A DNA stretch of 64,000 nucleotides, taken from NCBI GenBank assembly GCA_037974665.1, contig CM075782.1, forward strand, positions 40,972,851 through 41,036,850. Reading direction: 5' to 3'. The first letter of the stretch is position 1, and every line of letters starts with the position of its first letter. A program made the translations under genes and the position numbers. Of the stretch, positions 24,952-35,110 are shown piece after piece. This stretch comes from Ehretia macrophylla. Lineage: Eukaryota > Streptophyta > Magnoliopsida > Boraginales > Ehretiaceae. The notes below the pieces were generated by a model. That model did no database searches, had not been told where the DNA came from, and saw only the letters and a program-made list of their open reading frames with translations.

Positions 24952-25530
24952 CATTTTCAATTTTTTTTCCCCGATTAGGCTCGCCAAGATGCTTTATCCA
25001 CCACATTTCTATTACCAAATCCCACGGCACCTTGGGCAAGACAACATCACTTCATGTAGCGGCTGGGCCCGCAAATCGAGGACGTGGGGCTGGGCCAGCA
25101 AAACGAGGGCATGGGGCTTGTGACCAGGTCTTCGTCGCTCAAGTGCCCATAACTTATGATCCATAAGGAGTTACGCGGCGCACATCATACCGTTGGAAAG
25201 CTCTCCGAGAGCTCTATGACTGGGCAGCAAGCCTTCTTTGCTGCGCCTATTTTTGGAGACCAAAATCGAAAGTTTTCATCATTTTTGGGCTACTTTTTTG
25301 TGCTATTTTTCCTTACTGAATCGTACGTCATGAGCCACGAAAAGGACGACAACCTAACTAGCCAGACATTAGAGGGCCCTACAACGGGTCGATATCACGT
25401 CTTGCAAGGATACTGTGTTGTTGAAGTGGATGGGTTGTCGTTAAGCCCATTGAGCCTTTTGAATGGGCCATCTCTCTGGGCTGGGACTGTGAACCGTCAA
25501 TACCTAAGCGATTTGTGCCCTCAACATGAC

Positions 25531-25649
25531 GGGTGCGATCATACCAGCACTAATGCACCGGATCCCATCAGAACTCTAAAGTTCAGCGTACTTGGGCGAG
25601 AGTAGTACTAAGATGGGTGACCCCCGGTGAAGTCCTCGTGTTGCAGCCC
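25531..25649 (+). rRNA. 5S rRNA gene copy 33 (diverged)
   Basis: Full length, about 8 substitutions: C47T, G48A, A54C, G60A, G81A, T96G, G98T, C116G. The first 46 nt match the consensus. A54C in the A-box is shared with copy 34. Confidence 0.9.
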
Positions 25650-26195
25650 CCTTTTTCAAAAAAATTTCCCCAATTAGGCTTGCCGAGATGCATTATCTAC
25701 CACATTTCTATTACCGAATCCAACGGTATATTGGGCAAGACAACTTTGCTTCACGTAGGGGCTGGTCTCGCAAACCGAGGGTATAGGGCTTGTGACTAGG
25801 TCTCTGTCGCTCCGGTGCACATAACTTTTGATCCGTAAGGTGTTACGCGGCACACAGCATACCGTTGAAAAGCTCTCCGAGATCTCTATGACTGGGGCAA
25901 CATGATTTCTCGGCTGCACTTATTTTCGGAGCCTAATATCAAAAGTTTTCATCATTTTCGGGCCACTTTTTTTGTGATTCTCGAATCGTACGTCATTAGC
26001 CGTGAAAATGATGAAAACCTAACTCGCGGGACATTAGAGCCCCCTACTATGAGTCGATATCACGTCTTGCGAGGATGCTGTATTATTTAAGCGGATGGGT
26101 TGTCGTTAAGCCCATTGGGCCTTTTGAATGGGCCAACTATCTGGGCTGGGACTTTGAACCATCAACACATAAGGTATTTGTGCCCTCAATATGAC

Positions 26196-26314
26196 GGGTA
26201 TGATCATGCCAGCACTAATTTACCGGATCTCATCAGAACTCTAAAGTTCAGCGTGCTTGGACGAGAGTAGTACTAGGATGGGTGACCCCCTGTGAAGTCC
26301 TCGTGTTGTACCCC
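26196..26314 (+). rRNA. 5S rRNA gene copy 34 (strongly diverged)
   Basis: Full length, about 12 substitutions: G5A, C6T, A13G, G25T, C26T, C35T, C47T, G48A, A54C, G66A, G98T, C114T. It shares C47T, G48A, A54C and G98T with copy 33, so the two are sister units. Confidence 0.9.
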
Positions 26315-26869
26315 AATTTTCAATTTTTTTTCCCCGGTTAGGCTTGCCGAGATGCATTATCTACCACATTTCTATTACCGAATCCAACGGTATCTTGGGC
26401 AAGATAACTTCGCTTCACGTAGAGGCTGGGCCCACAAACTGAGGGAGTGGGGCCAGTGACTAGGTCTCCGTCACTTCAGTGCCCATAACTTTTGATCTGT
26501 AAGGAGTTATGCAGCGCACAACATACCATTGGAAAGCTCTCTGAGAGCTCTACGACAGGGGCAGCAAGCTTTCTTGGTTGTGCCTATTTTCGGAGCCCAA
26601 AATCGAACGTTTTCATCATTTTCGGGCCACTTTTTTGTGTTGTTTTTCCTTCCCGAATCGTACGTCATGAGCCGTGAAAAGGAAAAAAACCTAATTCGCG
26701 CAACATTAGAGCCCCCTACAATGTGTCGATATCACGTCTTGCGAGGATGCTGTATTATTTAAGTAGATGGGTTGTCGTTAAGCCCATTGGGCGTTTTGAA
26801 TGGGCCATTCCTATCTGGGATGGGATTGTGAGCAGTAAACACATAAGGGATTTGTGCCCTCAACATTAT

Positions 26870-26988
26870 AGGAACGATCATACCAGCCCTAATGCATAGG
26901 ATCCCATCAGAACTCTGAAGTTAAGCGTGCTTGGTCGAGAGTAGTACAAGGAAGGGTGACCCCCTAGGAAGTCCTAGTGTTGCACTCC
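26870..26988 (+). rRNA. 5S rRNA gene copy 35 (strongly diverged)
   Basis: Full length, about 13 substitutions: G1A, T4A, G5A, A19C, C28T, C29A, C47T, G66T, T79A, T84A, G97A, C107A, C117T. Confidence 0.88.
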
Positions 26989-27548
26989 CCTTTTCAAAAT
27001 TTTTTTCCCCAATTAGGCTTGCCAAGATGCTTTATCCACCACATTTCTATTTTCGAATCCACGACACCTTGGGCAAGACAACTTCTCTCCACGTAGAGTC
27101 TACGCCCGTAATCCGAGGGTATGGGGCTTGTGACCTGGTCTCCGTAGCTCCGGTGCCCATAACTTTTGATCCGTAAAGAGTTACGCAGCGCACAGTATAC
27201 CATCGAAAAGCTTTCCGAGAGCTATACGACGAGGGTTGCTAGCTTGCTCGGCTGCACCTATTTTCTAAGCCCAAAAATCGAACGTTTTCACTAGTTTCGA
27301 GCCATTTTTCTTTTTTTGCGTTATTTTTTCATCCCGAAGCGTACGTCATGATCTGCAAAATGGATGACAACCTAACTCGCGGAACATTAGAGTGCCTTAC
27401 AACGCGTTGATATCACGTCTTGCGAGGATGCTACGTTGTTGAAGTTGATGGGTTGTCGCTAAGCCCATTGGGCTTTTTGAACGGGCCATTCCTCTGGGAT
27501 GGGGCTGCGAACTGTAAACACATAAGGGATTTGTGCCCTCAATAAGAC

Positions 27549-27666
27549 AGGTGCGATCATACCAGCACTAATGCACCAGATCCTATCAGAACTCTGATGT
27601 TAAGCGTGCTTGGGCAAGAGTAGTACTAGGATGGGTGACCCCTAGGAAGTCCTAGTGTTGCACCCC
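27549..27666 (+). rRNA. 5S rRNA gene copy 36 (diverged, 1-nt deletion)
   Basis: 118 nt. G1A, G30A, C36T, C47T, A50T, G68A, one C lost at 91-95, G97A, C107A. It shares G97A and C107A with copy 35; their spacers also share a GCTATACGA variant. Confidence 0.9.
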
Positions 27667-28225
27667 GCTTTTCAAAATTTTTTTCCCCGGCTAGACTTGC
27701 CAAGATGCTTTATCCACCACATTTCTATTTCCGAATCCATGGCACCTTGGGCAAGACAACTTCTCTTCCCGTAGAGGCTGGGCCCGTAATCCGAGGGCGT
27801 GGGGTTTGTGACCTGGTCTCCGTAGCTCCCTTGCCCATAACTTTTGATCTGTAAAGAGTTACGTGGCGCACCGTATACCGTTGAAAAGCTTTCCAAGAGC
27901 TATACGATGAGGGCTGCTAGCTTGCTCGGTTGCGCCTATTTTCTGAGCCCAAAATCAAACGTTTTAATTAGTTTTGGGTCATTTTTTTTGCTTTGCGTTG
28001 TCTTTCCATCCCGAATCGTACGTCATGAGCCTCGAAAAGGATGATAACCTAACTTGCGGGACATTAGAGGGCCCTACAATGCGTCGATATCACGTCTTGT
28101 GAGGATGTTGCATTGTTGAAGTAGATGGGTTGTCGTTAAGCCCGTTGGGCCTTTTGAATGGGTAATTCCTCTGGGTTGGGACTGTGAACCGTCAACACAT
28201 AAGGGATTTGTGCCCTCAACATGAC

Positions 28226-28344
28226 GGGTGCGATCATACCACCACTAATGCACCGTATCCCATCAGAACTCTGAAGTTAAGCGTGCTTTGGAGATAGTAG
28301 TACTAGGATAGGCGACCCTTTGGGAAGTCCTTGTGTTGCACCCC
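28226..28344 (+). rRNA. 5S rRNA gene copy 37 (diverged)
   Basis: Full length, about 11 substitutions: G17C, G31T, C47T, G64T, C67A, G70T, G85A, T88C, C94T, C95T, C107T. The intermediate element is changed. Confidence 0.9.
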
Positions 28345-28902
28345 CCTTTTCAATTTTTTTTCCCCGGTTAGGCTTGCCAAGATGCTTTATCCACCACATT
28401 TCTATTTCCAAATCCCACAACACCTTGGGCAAGACAACTTAGCTTCACGTAGAGGCTGGACCCCCAAACCGAGGGCGTGGGGCTTGTGACCAAGTCTCTG
28501 TCGCTCCGGTGCCCTTAACTTTTGATCCGTAAGGAGTTACGCGGTGCACAGCATACCGTTGGAAAGCTCTCCGAGAGCTCTACGACAGGGGAAGTAAACC
28601 TGCTCTGCTGCACCTATTTTCAGATCCCACAATTGAATATTTTCATCAATTTTGGGCTGTTTTTCTTCTCTTACCCTTTTTTTCGTCCTGAATCATACGT
28701 CATGAGCCGCGAAAAGGATGACAACCTAACTCGCGGGACATTAGAGGGCCCTACAACTCGTCGATATCACGTCTTGCGAGGATGCTGTGTTGTAGAAGTG
28801 GATAGGTTGTCGTTAAGCCCATTTGGCCTTTTGAATAGGCCATCTCTCTGTACTGAGACTGTGAACCGTCAACACATATGGGATTTGTGCCCTCAACATG
28901 AC

Positions 28903-29021
28903 AGGTGCGATCATACCAGCACTAGTACACAGGATCCCATCAGAACTCGAAAGTTAAGCGTGCTTGGATGAGAGTAGTACTAGGATAGGTGACCCCTTGG
29001 GAAGTCATCGTGTTGCACCCC
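28903..29021 (+). rRNA. 5S rRNA gene copy 38 (diverged)
   Basis: Full length, about 11 substitutions: G1A, A23G, G25A, C29A, C47G, G48A, G66A, C67T, G85A, C95T, C105A. Confidence 0.9.
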
Positions 29022-29581
29022 CCTTTTCAATTTGTTTTGCCCCGGTTAGGCTTGCCTAGGTACTTTATCCATCACATTTCTATTACCAATTCCCAAGGCA
29101 CCTTGGGCAAGACAACTTCGCTTCACGTAGAGGCTGGGCCTGCAAACCGAGGGCGTGGGGCTTTTGACCAGGTCTCTGTCACTCCAGTGTCCATAACTTT
29201 TGATCCATAAGGAGTTACGCAGCGCATAGAATACCATTGGAAAGCACTTCAAGAGCTCAACGATGGGGGCATCAAGCCAGCTTTGCTGCACTTATTTTTG
29301 GAGCCCAAAATCAATCATATTCATCACTTTTGGGCTACTTTTCTTCTTTTGCGCTGTTTTTTTCTCCTGGATCGTACGTCGTGAGCTCTTAAAAGGATGA
29401 CAACCTAACTCGCGGGATATTAGAAGGCCCTACAATGCATCGATATCACGTCTTTCGAGGATGCTACGTTGATGAAGTGGATTGGCTGTCATTAAGCCCA
29501 TTGGGCCTTTTGAATGGGCCATCTCTTTGGGATGGGGCTGTGAACCATAAACACATAAGGGATTTGTGCCCTCAATATGAC

Positions 29582-29700
29582 GGGTGCGATCATACTAGCA
29601 CTAATACACCAGATCCCATAAAAACTCTGAAGTTAAGCGTGCTTGGGCGTGAGTAGTACTAGGATAAGTGACCCCCTGGGAAGTCCTCGTGTTGCACCCC
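29582..29700 (+). rRNA. 5S rRNA gene copy 39 (diverged)
   Basis: Full length, about 9 substitutions: C15T, G25A, G30A, C39A, G41A, C47T, A69T, G85A, G86A. Terminal helix intact. Confidence 0.9.
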
Positions 29701-30240
29701 TTTTCCAAAAAAAATTTCCCCTGTTAGGCTTGCCAAGATGCTTTATCCACCACATTTCTATTTCCGAATCCACGGCACCTTGGGCAAGACAACTTCACTT
29801 CACGTAGAGGCTGGGCCTGCAATCTGAGGGCGTGGGGCTTGTGACTAGGTCTCTGTAGTTCTGGTGCCCATAACTTTTGATCCGTAAGGAGTTACGCGAA
29901 GCACAGCATGCCGTTGGAAAGCTTTCCGAGAGCTATATGACGAGGGCTGCAAGCTTGCTCTGCTGCGCCTATTTTCTGAGCCCAAAATCGAACATTTTCA
30001 TTAGTTTTTGGACATTTTTCTTGCTTTGCGCTATTTTTCATGAGCCGTGAAAAGGACAACAACCTAACTCACGAGACATTAGAGGGCCCTACAATGCGTC
30101 GATATCACGTCTTGTAACGATACTGCGTTGTTGAAGCAGATGGGTTGTCGTTAAGTCCATAGGGCCTTTTGACTAGGCCATTTACCTAGGATGGGACTGC
30201 AAACCGTAAACACATAAGGAATTTGTGCCCTCAACATGAC

Positions 30241-30358
30241 GTGTGCGATCATACCAGAACTAATGCACCGGATCCAATCAGAACTCCGAAGTTAAGCATG
30301 CTTGGGCGAGAGTAGTACTTGGATGGTGACCCCGTGGGAAGTCCTTGTATTGCACCTC
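30241..30358 (+). rRNA. 5S rRNA gene copy 40 (1-nt deletion)
   Basis: 118 nt. G2T, C18A, C36A, G58A, A80T, one G lost in the C-box (GGATGGTGA), C95G, C107T, G110A, C118T. It opens the first unit of a ~1.65-kb higher-order duplication. Confidence 0.9.
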
Positions 30359-30978
30359 TTTTTCAATTTTTTTCCATGGTTAGGCTTGGCAAGATGCTTT
30401 ATCCACCACATTTCTATTTTTGAATCCCACGGCACCTTGGGCAAGACAACTTCACTTCACGAAGAGGCCTGGCCCGCAAACCGATGGCGTGGGGCTTCTG
30501 ACCATGTCTCTATCGCTTCGGTGCCCATAACTTTTGATCCATAAGGCGATAAGCGGCGCACAGTATACCGTTGGAAAGATCTCCGAGAGTTCTACGACGG
30601 GGGCAGCAAACCTGCTCGACTGCGCCTATTTTTGAAGCCTAAAATTGAACATTTTCATCAATTTTGGGCTATTTTTCTTCGTTTGTGCCAACTTTCTGAG
30701 CCCAAAATCGAACGTTTTCATTAGTTTTTGGACATTTTTCTTGCTTTGCGCTATTTTTCCGTCACGAATTGTATGTCATGAACCGCAAAAAGGACGACAA
30801 CCTAACTCGTGAGATATTAGAGGGCCCTACAACGCATCGATATCACGTCTTGCAAGGATGCTGTGTTGTTGAAGTGGATGGGTAGTCGTTAAGCCCATCG
30901 AGCCTTTTGAATAGGCCATCTCCCTGGGCTGGTACTGTGAACCGTCAACACATAAGGGATTTGTGCCCTCAACATGAT

Positions 30979-31095
30979 GGGTGCAATCATACCAGCACTA
31001 ATGCACTGGATCCCATTAGAACTGAAGTTAAGTGTGCTTGGGCTAGAGTAGTGCTAGGATGGCTGACCCCCTGGGAAGTCCTCGTGTTGGACCCC
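30979..31095 (+). pseudogene. 5S rRNA pseudogene, copy 41 (2-nt deletion)
   Basis: 117 nt. AGAACTGAAG lacks the CC of AGAACTCCGAAG. Other changes: G7A, C29T, C39T, C57T, G68T, A77G, G87C, C114G. The same CC loss, C39T, G68T, A77G and G87C occur in copy 43. Confidence 0.9.
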
Positions 31096-31643
31096 CCCTT
31101 TTCAATTTTTTTTCCTCGGTTAGGCTTGCCAAGATACGTTATACACCACATTTCTATTACCGAATCCCATGGTACATTGGGCAAGACAACTTCGATTCAC
31201 GTAAGGGTCGGGACCGCAAACCGAGGGCGTGGGGCATGTGACTTGGTCTCTGTCGCTCCGGTGCCCATAACTATTGATATATAAGGAGTTACGCGACGTA
31301 CATCATACCGTTAGAAGGCTCTCCGAGAGCTATACGACGAGGGCAACAAGCTTTCTCAGCTGCGCCTATTTTCTGAGCCTAAAATTGAATGTTTTCATTT
31401 GTTTTGGGCCATTTTTCTTTTTTTGCGCTGTTTTTCCGTCACGAATCGTACATCATGAGCCGCGAAAAGGATGACAACCTAACTCGCGGGACATTAGAGG
31501 GCCCTACAATGCGTCGATATCATGTCTTGCGAGGATGCTGCATTGTTAAAGTGGATGGGTTGTTGTTAAGCCCATTAGGCCTTATGAATGGGCCATCTCT
31601 CTGGGATGGGACTATGAACCGTAAACACATAAGGGATTTGTGC

Positions 31644-31700
31644 CCTCAACATGACGTACGTCATGAGCCCATAAGGTTGTCGTACATCATGAGCCGCGAA
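31644..31700 (+). repeat. gene-less 5S unit junction
   Basis: Where a 5S gene should start after CTCAACATGAC, the sequence runs into GTACGTCATGAGCCCATAAG and then GTACATCATGAGCCGCG, which is mid-spacer sequence. The gene and over 300 bp around it are missing and a short GTAC-TCATGAGCC motif is duplicated. A near copy lies at 33301-33350. Confidence 0.8.
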
Positions 31701-31889
31701 AAGGATGACAACCTAACTTGCGGGATATTAGATGGCCCTACAACGCGTCGATATCATGTCTTGCGAGGATGCTGCGTTGTTGAAGCGGATGGGTTGTTGT
31801 TAAGCCCATTGGGCCTTTTGAGTGGGCCACTTCTCTAGGATGGGGCTGTGAACCATAAACACATAAGAGATTTGTGCCCTTAACATGAC

Positions 31890-32008
31890 GAGTGCGATCA
31901 TTCCCGCACTAATGCACCGGATCCCATCAGAACTCCGAAGTTAAGCTTGCTTGGGCAAGAGTAGTACTAGGATAGATGAGCCCCTAGGAAGTCCTAGTGT
32001 TGCACCCC
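31890..32008 (+). rRNA. 5S rRNA gene copy 42 (diverged)
   Basis: Full length, about 10 substitutions: G2A, A13T, A16C, G58T, G68A, G85A, G87A, C91G, G97A, C107A. It opens the second unit of the ~1.65-kb duplication. Confidence 0.9.
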
Positions 32009-32630
32009 CCTTTTCAAATTTTTTTCCCTGGTTAGGCTTGGCAAGATGCTTTATCCACCACATTTCTATTTTCGAATCTCACGGTACATTAGGCAAGACA
32101 ACTTCGCTTCACGTAGAGGCTAGACCCACAAACCGAGGGCGTGGGGCTTGTGACCAGGTCTTTGTCGCTCCAGTGCCCATAACTTTTGATCCGTAAGGCG
32201 ATAAGCGGCGCTCAGTATACCGTTTGAAAGATCTCCGAGAGCTCTACGACGGGGGCAGCAAACCTGCTCGGCTGCGCCTATTTTCAGAGCCTAAAATTGA
32301 ACATTTTCATCAATTTTGGGCTATTTTTCATTGTTTGTGCCTATTTTCTGAGCCCAAAATCGAACGTTTTTATTAGTTTTTGGACATTTTTCTTGCTTTG
32401 CGCTATTTTTTCGACCCGAATCGTATGTCATGAGCTGCAAAAAGGATGACAACCCAACTCGTGAGATATTAGAGGGCCCTACAACGCATCGATATCACGT
32501 CTTGCGAGGATGTTGCGTTGTTGAAGTGGATGGGTTGTCGTTAAGCCAATCGAGCCTTTTGAATAGGCTATCTCTCTGGGCTAGGACTGTGAACCGTCAA
32601 CACATAAGGGATTTGTGCCCTCAACATGAT

Positions 32631-32747
32631 GGGTGGAATCATACCAGCACCAATGCACAGGATCCCATTAGAACTGAAGTTAAGCGTGCTTGGGCTAGAG
32701 TAGTGCTAGGATGGCTTACCCCCTGGGAAGTCCTCGTGTTGCACCAC
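32631..32747 (+). pseudogene. 5S rRNA pseudogene, copy 43 (2-nt deletion)
   Basis: 117 nt. CC deletion at 46-47 as in copy 41, plus C6G, G7A, T21C, C29A, C39T, G68T, A77G, G87C, G89T, C118A. Confidence 0.9.
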
Positions 32748-33300
32748 CCCTTTCAATTTTTTTTCCTCGGTTAGGCTTGCCAAGATACGTTATACATCAC
32801 ATTTCTATTACCGAATCCCATGGTACATTGGGCAAGACAACTTCGATTCACGTAAGGGTCGGGCCCGCAAACCGAGGGCGTGGGGCATGTGACCTAGTCT
32901 TTGTCGCTCCGGTGCCCATAACTATTGATATATAAGGAGTTATGCGACGTACAGCATACCGTTAGAAGGCTCTCCGAGAGCTATACGACGAGGGCAACAA
33001 GCTTGCTCAGCTGTGCCTATTTTCAAAGCCCAAAATCGAACGTTTTCATCAATTTTGGGCTAGTTTTCTTATTTTTGTGCTGTTTTTCCATCCCGAATCG
33101 TACGTCGTGACCCGCGAAAAGGATGACAACTGAACTCACAGGACATTAGAGGGCCCTATAACGTGTCGATATCACATCTTGCAACGATGCAGTGTTGTTA
33201 AAGCGGATGGGTTGTCGTTAAGCCTATTGGGCCTTTTGAATGGGCCATTTCTCTGGGCTAGGACTGTGAACTGTAAACACATAAGGGATTTGTGCGCTCC

Positions 33301-33350
33301 ACATGACGTACGTTATGAGCCCATAAGGTTGTCGTACATCATGAGCCGCG
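33301..33350 (+). repeat. gene-less 5S unit junction, second copy
   Basis: ACATGACGTACGTTATGAGC continues with a CCCATAAGG stretch: the same rearranged junction as at 31644, 1.65 kb downstream, so the deletion is older than the duplication. Confidence 0.8.
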
Positions 33351-33541
33351 AAAAGGACGACAACCTAACTCGTGGGATATTAGAGGGCCCTACAATGCGT
33401 CGATATCACGTCTCCTAAGGATGCTACGTTGTCGAAGCAGATGGGTTGTCGTTAAGCCTATTGGGCCTTTTGAATGGGCCATCTCTCTGGGCTGGGAATG
33501 TGAATCATCAACACATAAGGGATTTGTGCCCTAAACATGAC

Positions 33542-33660
33542 GGGCGTGATCGTACCTGCACTAATGCACCGGATCCCATTAAAACTCTGAAGTTAAGTGT
33601 GCTTGGGCGAGAGTAGTACTAGGACGGATGACCCCCTGGGAAGTCCACGTGTTACACCCC
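33542..33660 (+). rRNA. 5S rRNA gene copy 44 (strongly diverged)
   Basis: Full length, about 12 substitutions: T4C, C6T, A11G, A16T, C39T, G41A, C47T, C57T, T84C, G87A, T106A, G113A. Confidence 0.9.
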
Positions 33661-34188
33661 CTTTTTCAATTTTTTTCCCTGATTAGGCTTGCCAAGTTGC
33701 TTTATCAACCATATTTCTATTACCGAATCCCACGGTACATTGGGCAAGACAACTTCGATTCACATAGGGGTCGGGCCCGAAAACCGAGGGCGTGGGGATT
33801 GTGACCTGGTCTCTATAGCTCCGGAGCCCATAACTAATGATTCGTAAGGAGTTACGCGGTGCACAACATACGATTGGAAAGCTCTCCGAGAGCTCTATGA
33901 CAGGGGTACTAAGCCTCCTCGGTTGCACTTGTTTCCAAACCCCAAAATCGAATGTTTTCATCAGTTTCAAGCCATTTTTAATCTTTTACGCTATTTTTTG
34001 CCCCGGATCGTACGTCGTGAGCATTTAAAAGGACGTCAACTTAAATCGTGGGACATTAGAGGGCCCTACAATGCATCGATATCACGTCTTGTGAGGATGT
34101 TGTGTTGTTGAAGCGGATGGGTTGTTGTTAAGCCCATTGGGCCTTTTGAATGGGCCATCTCTCTAGGCTGGGACTGTGAACCGTCAAC

Positions 34189-34217
34189 ACATAAGGGATT
34201 TGTGCCCTCAACATGAC
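34189..34217 (+). promoter_or_regulatory. upstream Pol III element of 5S copy 45 (representative of the array)
   Basis: ACATAAG at -29 to -23 sits where plant 5S genes carry a TATA-like box; GC at -14/-13 and C at -1 match the other known plant upstream signals. The box is weak (ACATAAG, not TATATAA). The same layout precedes most copies. Confidence 0.6.
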
Positions 34218-34336
34218 GGGTGCGATCATACCAGCACTAATGCGCCGGATCCCATAAGAACTCCGAAGTTAAGCGTGCTTGGGCGAGAGTAGTACTAGGA
34301 TGGGTGATCCCCTGGGAAGTCCCTGTGTTGCACCCC
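34218..34336 (+). rRNA. 5S rRNA gene copy 45 (among the least diverged)
   Basis: Encodes the 119-nt RNA of the large ribosomal subunit, made by RNA polymerase III. About 5 substitutions: A27G, C39A, C91T, T106C, C107T. The A-box (GTTAAGCGTGCTTGGGC, 51-67), intermediate element (68-72) and terminal helix (GGGTGC with GCACCC) match the consensus; C91T is in the C-box. Upstream signals and downstream T-runs are present. It is the last gene before the retrotransposon cluster and one of the best candidates for a transcribable copy. Expression is not shown by sequence. Confidence 0.93.
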
Positions 34337-34337
34337 C

Positions 34338-34353
34338 TTTTTCAATTTTTTTT
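34338..34353 (+). terminator. Pol III terminator of 5S copy 45 (representative)
   Basis: T5 followed after CAA by T8 directly downstream of the gene. Runs of four or more T end Pol III transcription. Nearly every copy has this T4-5, CAA, T7-8 pattern; exceptions such as copies 33, 39 and 46 have an A-run in place of part of the T8. Confidence 0.8.
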
Positions 34354-34557
34354 GTCCCGGTTAGGCTTGCCAAGATGCTTTATCCGCTACATTTCTATTA
34401 CTGAATCCCACGGCACCTTGGGCAAGACAACTTCGCTTCACGTAGCGCCTGGACAAGCAAACCGAGGGTGTGGGGCTTGTGACCAGTTCTCCATCACTCC
34501 GGTACCCATAACTTTTGATTCGTTAGGAGTTACAAGGTACACAACATATCGTTGGAA

Positions 34558-34572
34558 AGCTCTCCGAGAGCT
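34558..34572. repeat. palindromic spacer element (representative)
   Basis: AGCTCTCCGAGAGCT, a near-perfect 15-nt dyad present in most spacers about 220-230 bp after each gene. Function unknown; it could form a hairpin or cruciform. Confidence 0.6.
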
Positions 34573-34864
34573 CTACGATGGGGGCAACAAACCTTCTCGG
34601 CTGCGCTTGTTTTTGGAGCCTAAAATCTAATATTTCATCAGTTTTGGGCTATTTTTCTTCTTTTGTGCTGTTTTTTCGTCTCGAATCGTACCTCATGGCG
34701 GCGAAAAGGACGACAACCTAACACACGGTACATTAGAGGGCCCTACAATGCGTCGATATCACGTCTTGTGAGGATGCTGTGTTGTTGAAGCGGATGGGTT
34801 GTCGTTAAGCCCATTGGGCTTTTTGAATTGGCCATCTCTCTAAGCTGGGACTGTGAACTGTCAA

Positions 34865-35098
34865 CCTAGGTTAGGGCACGCAGTTCAAGGTCAGTGCACA
34901 CAAATCGAGGTATCGCATATAAATCGATGTCAGGGCATGTAAGTCGAGGATTAGGGCAATCAATTTAAGGTCAAGGCATGAATGACGAGACATGCACGAA
35001 AACAAAGACAGGGCACGTAATCCAAGGCTAGTGATTTAATTTTGGGTCTAAGACACAAAAATCGAGGTAACACATGTTATTCGGGGTCGGGCTTCACA
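34865..35098 (-). mobile_element. truncated LTR (234 bp)
   Basis: Matches the last ~235 bp (as read on +) of the LTRs ending at 41890 and 48328, through GGGTCGGGCTTCACA. Its other ~3.63 kb is missing. The join to 5S spacer lies in GTCAACCTAGG, where both parents share AAC. Confidence 0.88.
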
Positions 35099-35110
35099 TT
35101 CTCCCCTCCT
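35099..35110 (-). promoter_or_regulatory. polypurine tract of internal region 1
   Basis: On the minus strand AGGAGGGGAGAA lies directly against the LTR start TGTGAAGCC. It would prime plus-strand DNA synthesis. It is preceded by AATTTCGGGATGAAATTC, a stretch often found just before this tract in plant Ty3/gypsy elements. Confidence 0.8.

Larger units (their letters stand above)
30241..33541 (+). repeat. higher-order duplication of ~1.65 kb (two copies)
   Basis: Gene spacings alternate 738, 911, 741, 911 bp, so copies 40-41 and copies 42-43 form two blocks of 1,649 and 1,652 bp. Both blocks share a CC deletion inside the second gene (copies 41 and 43), a duplicated spacer segment with TTAGTTTTTGGACATTTTTC (near 30725 and 32370), and a gene-less junction ACATGACGTACGT(C/T)ATGAG (near 31650 and 33302). 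Confidence 0.85.
3063..34864 (+). repeat. 5S rDNA tandem array, block 1 (copies 1-45)
   Basis: Forty-five 5S-type genes head to tail, usual spacing 675-679 bp. Each spacer contains, in order: the T-runs after the gene; a segment with GCTTTATCCACCACATTTC; a GCTGGGCCCGCAAACCGAGG segment; CCCATAACTTTTGATCC; a palindromic AGCTCTC-AGAGCT element; a TTTTCATCAGTTTCGGGCC segment; and a GCCCATTGGGC palindrome about 90 bp before the next gene. Irregular spacings mark rearranged units: 644 at copies 9-10, 596 at 11-12, 1068 at 22-23, 770 at 23-24, 860 at 24-25, 619 at 29-30, 738/911/741/911 over copies 40-44. The block begins in mid-spacer after LTR fragment B and ends in mid-spacer at the retrotransposon cluster. 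Confidence 0.95.

Noticed and set aside
3041..34630. Dozens of 60-150-codon open frames on both strands across the array
   Set aside because: They recur with the 678-bp period, overlap the 5S genes, are broken at different places in different units and show no recognisable domain. They are by-products of the repeat.
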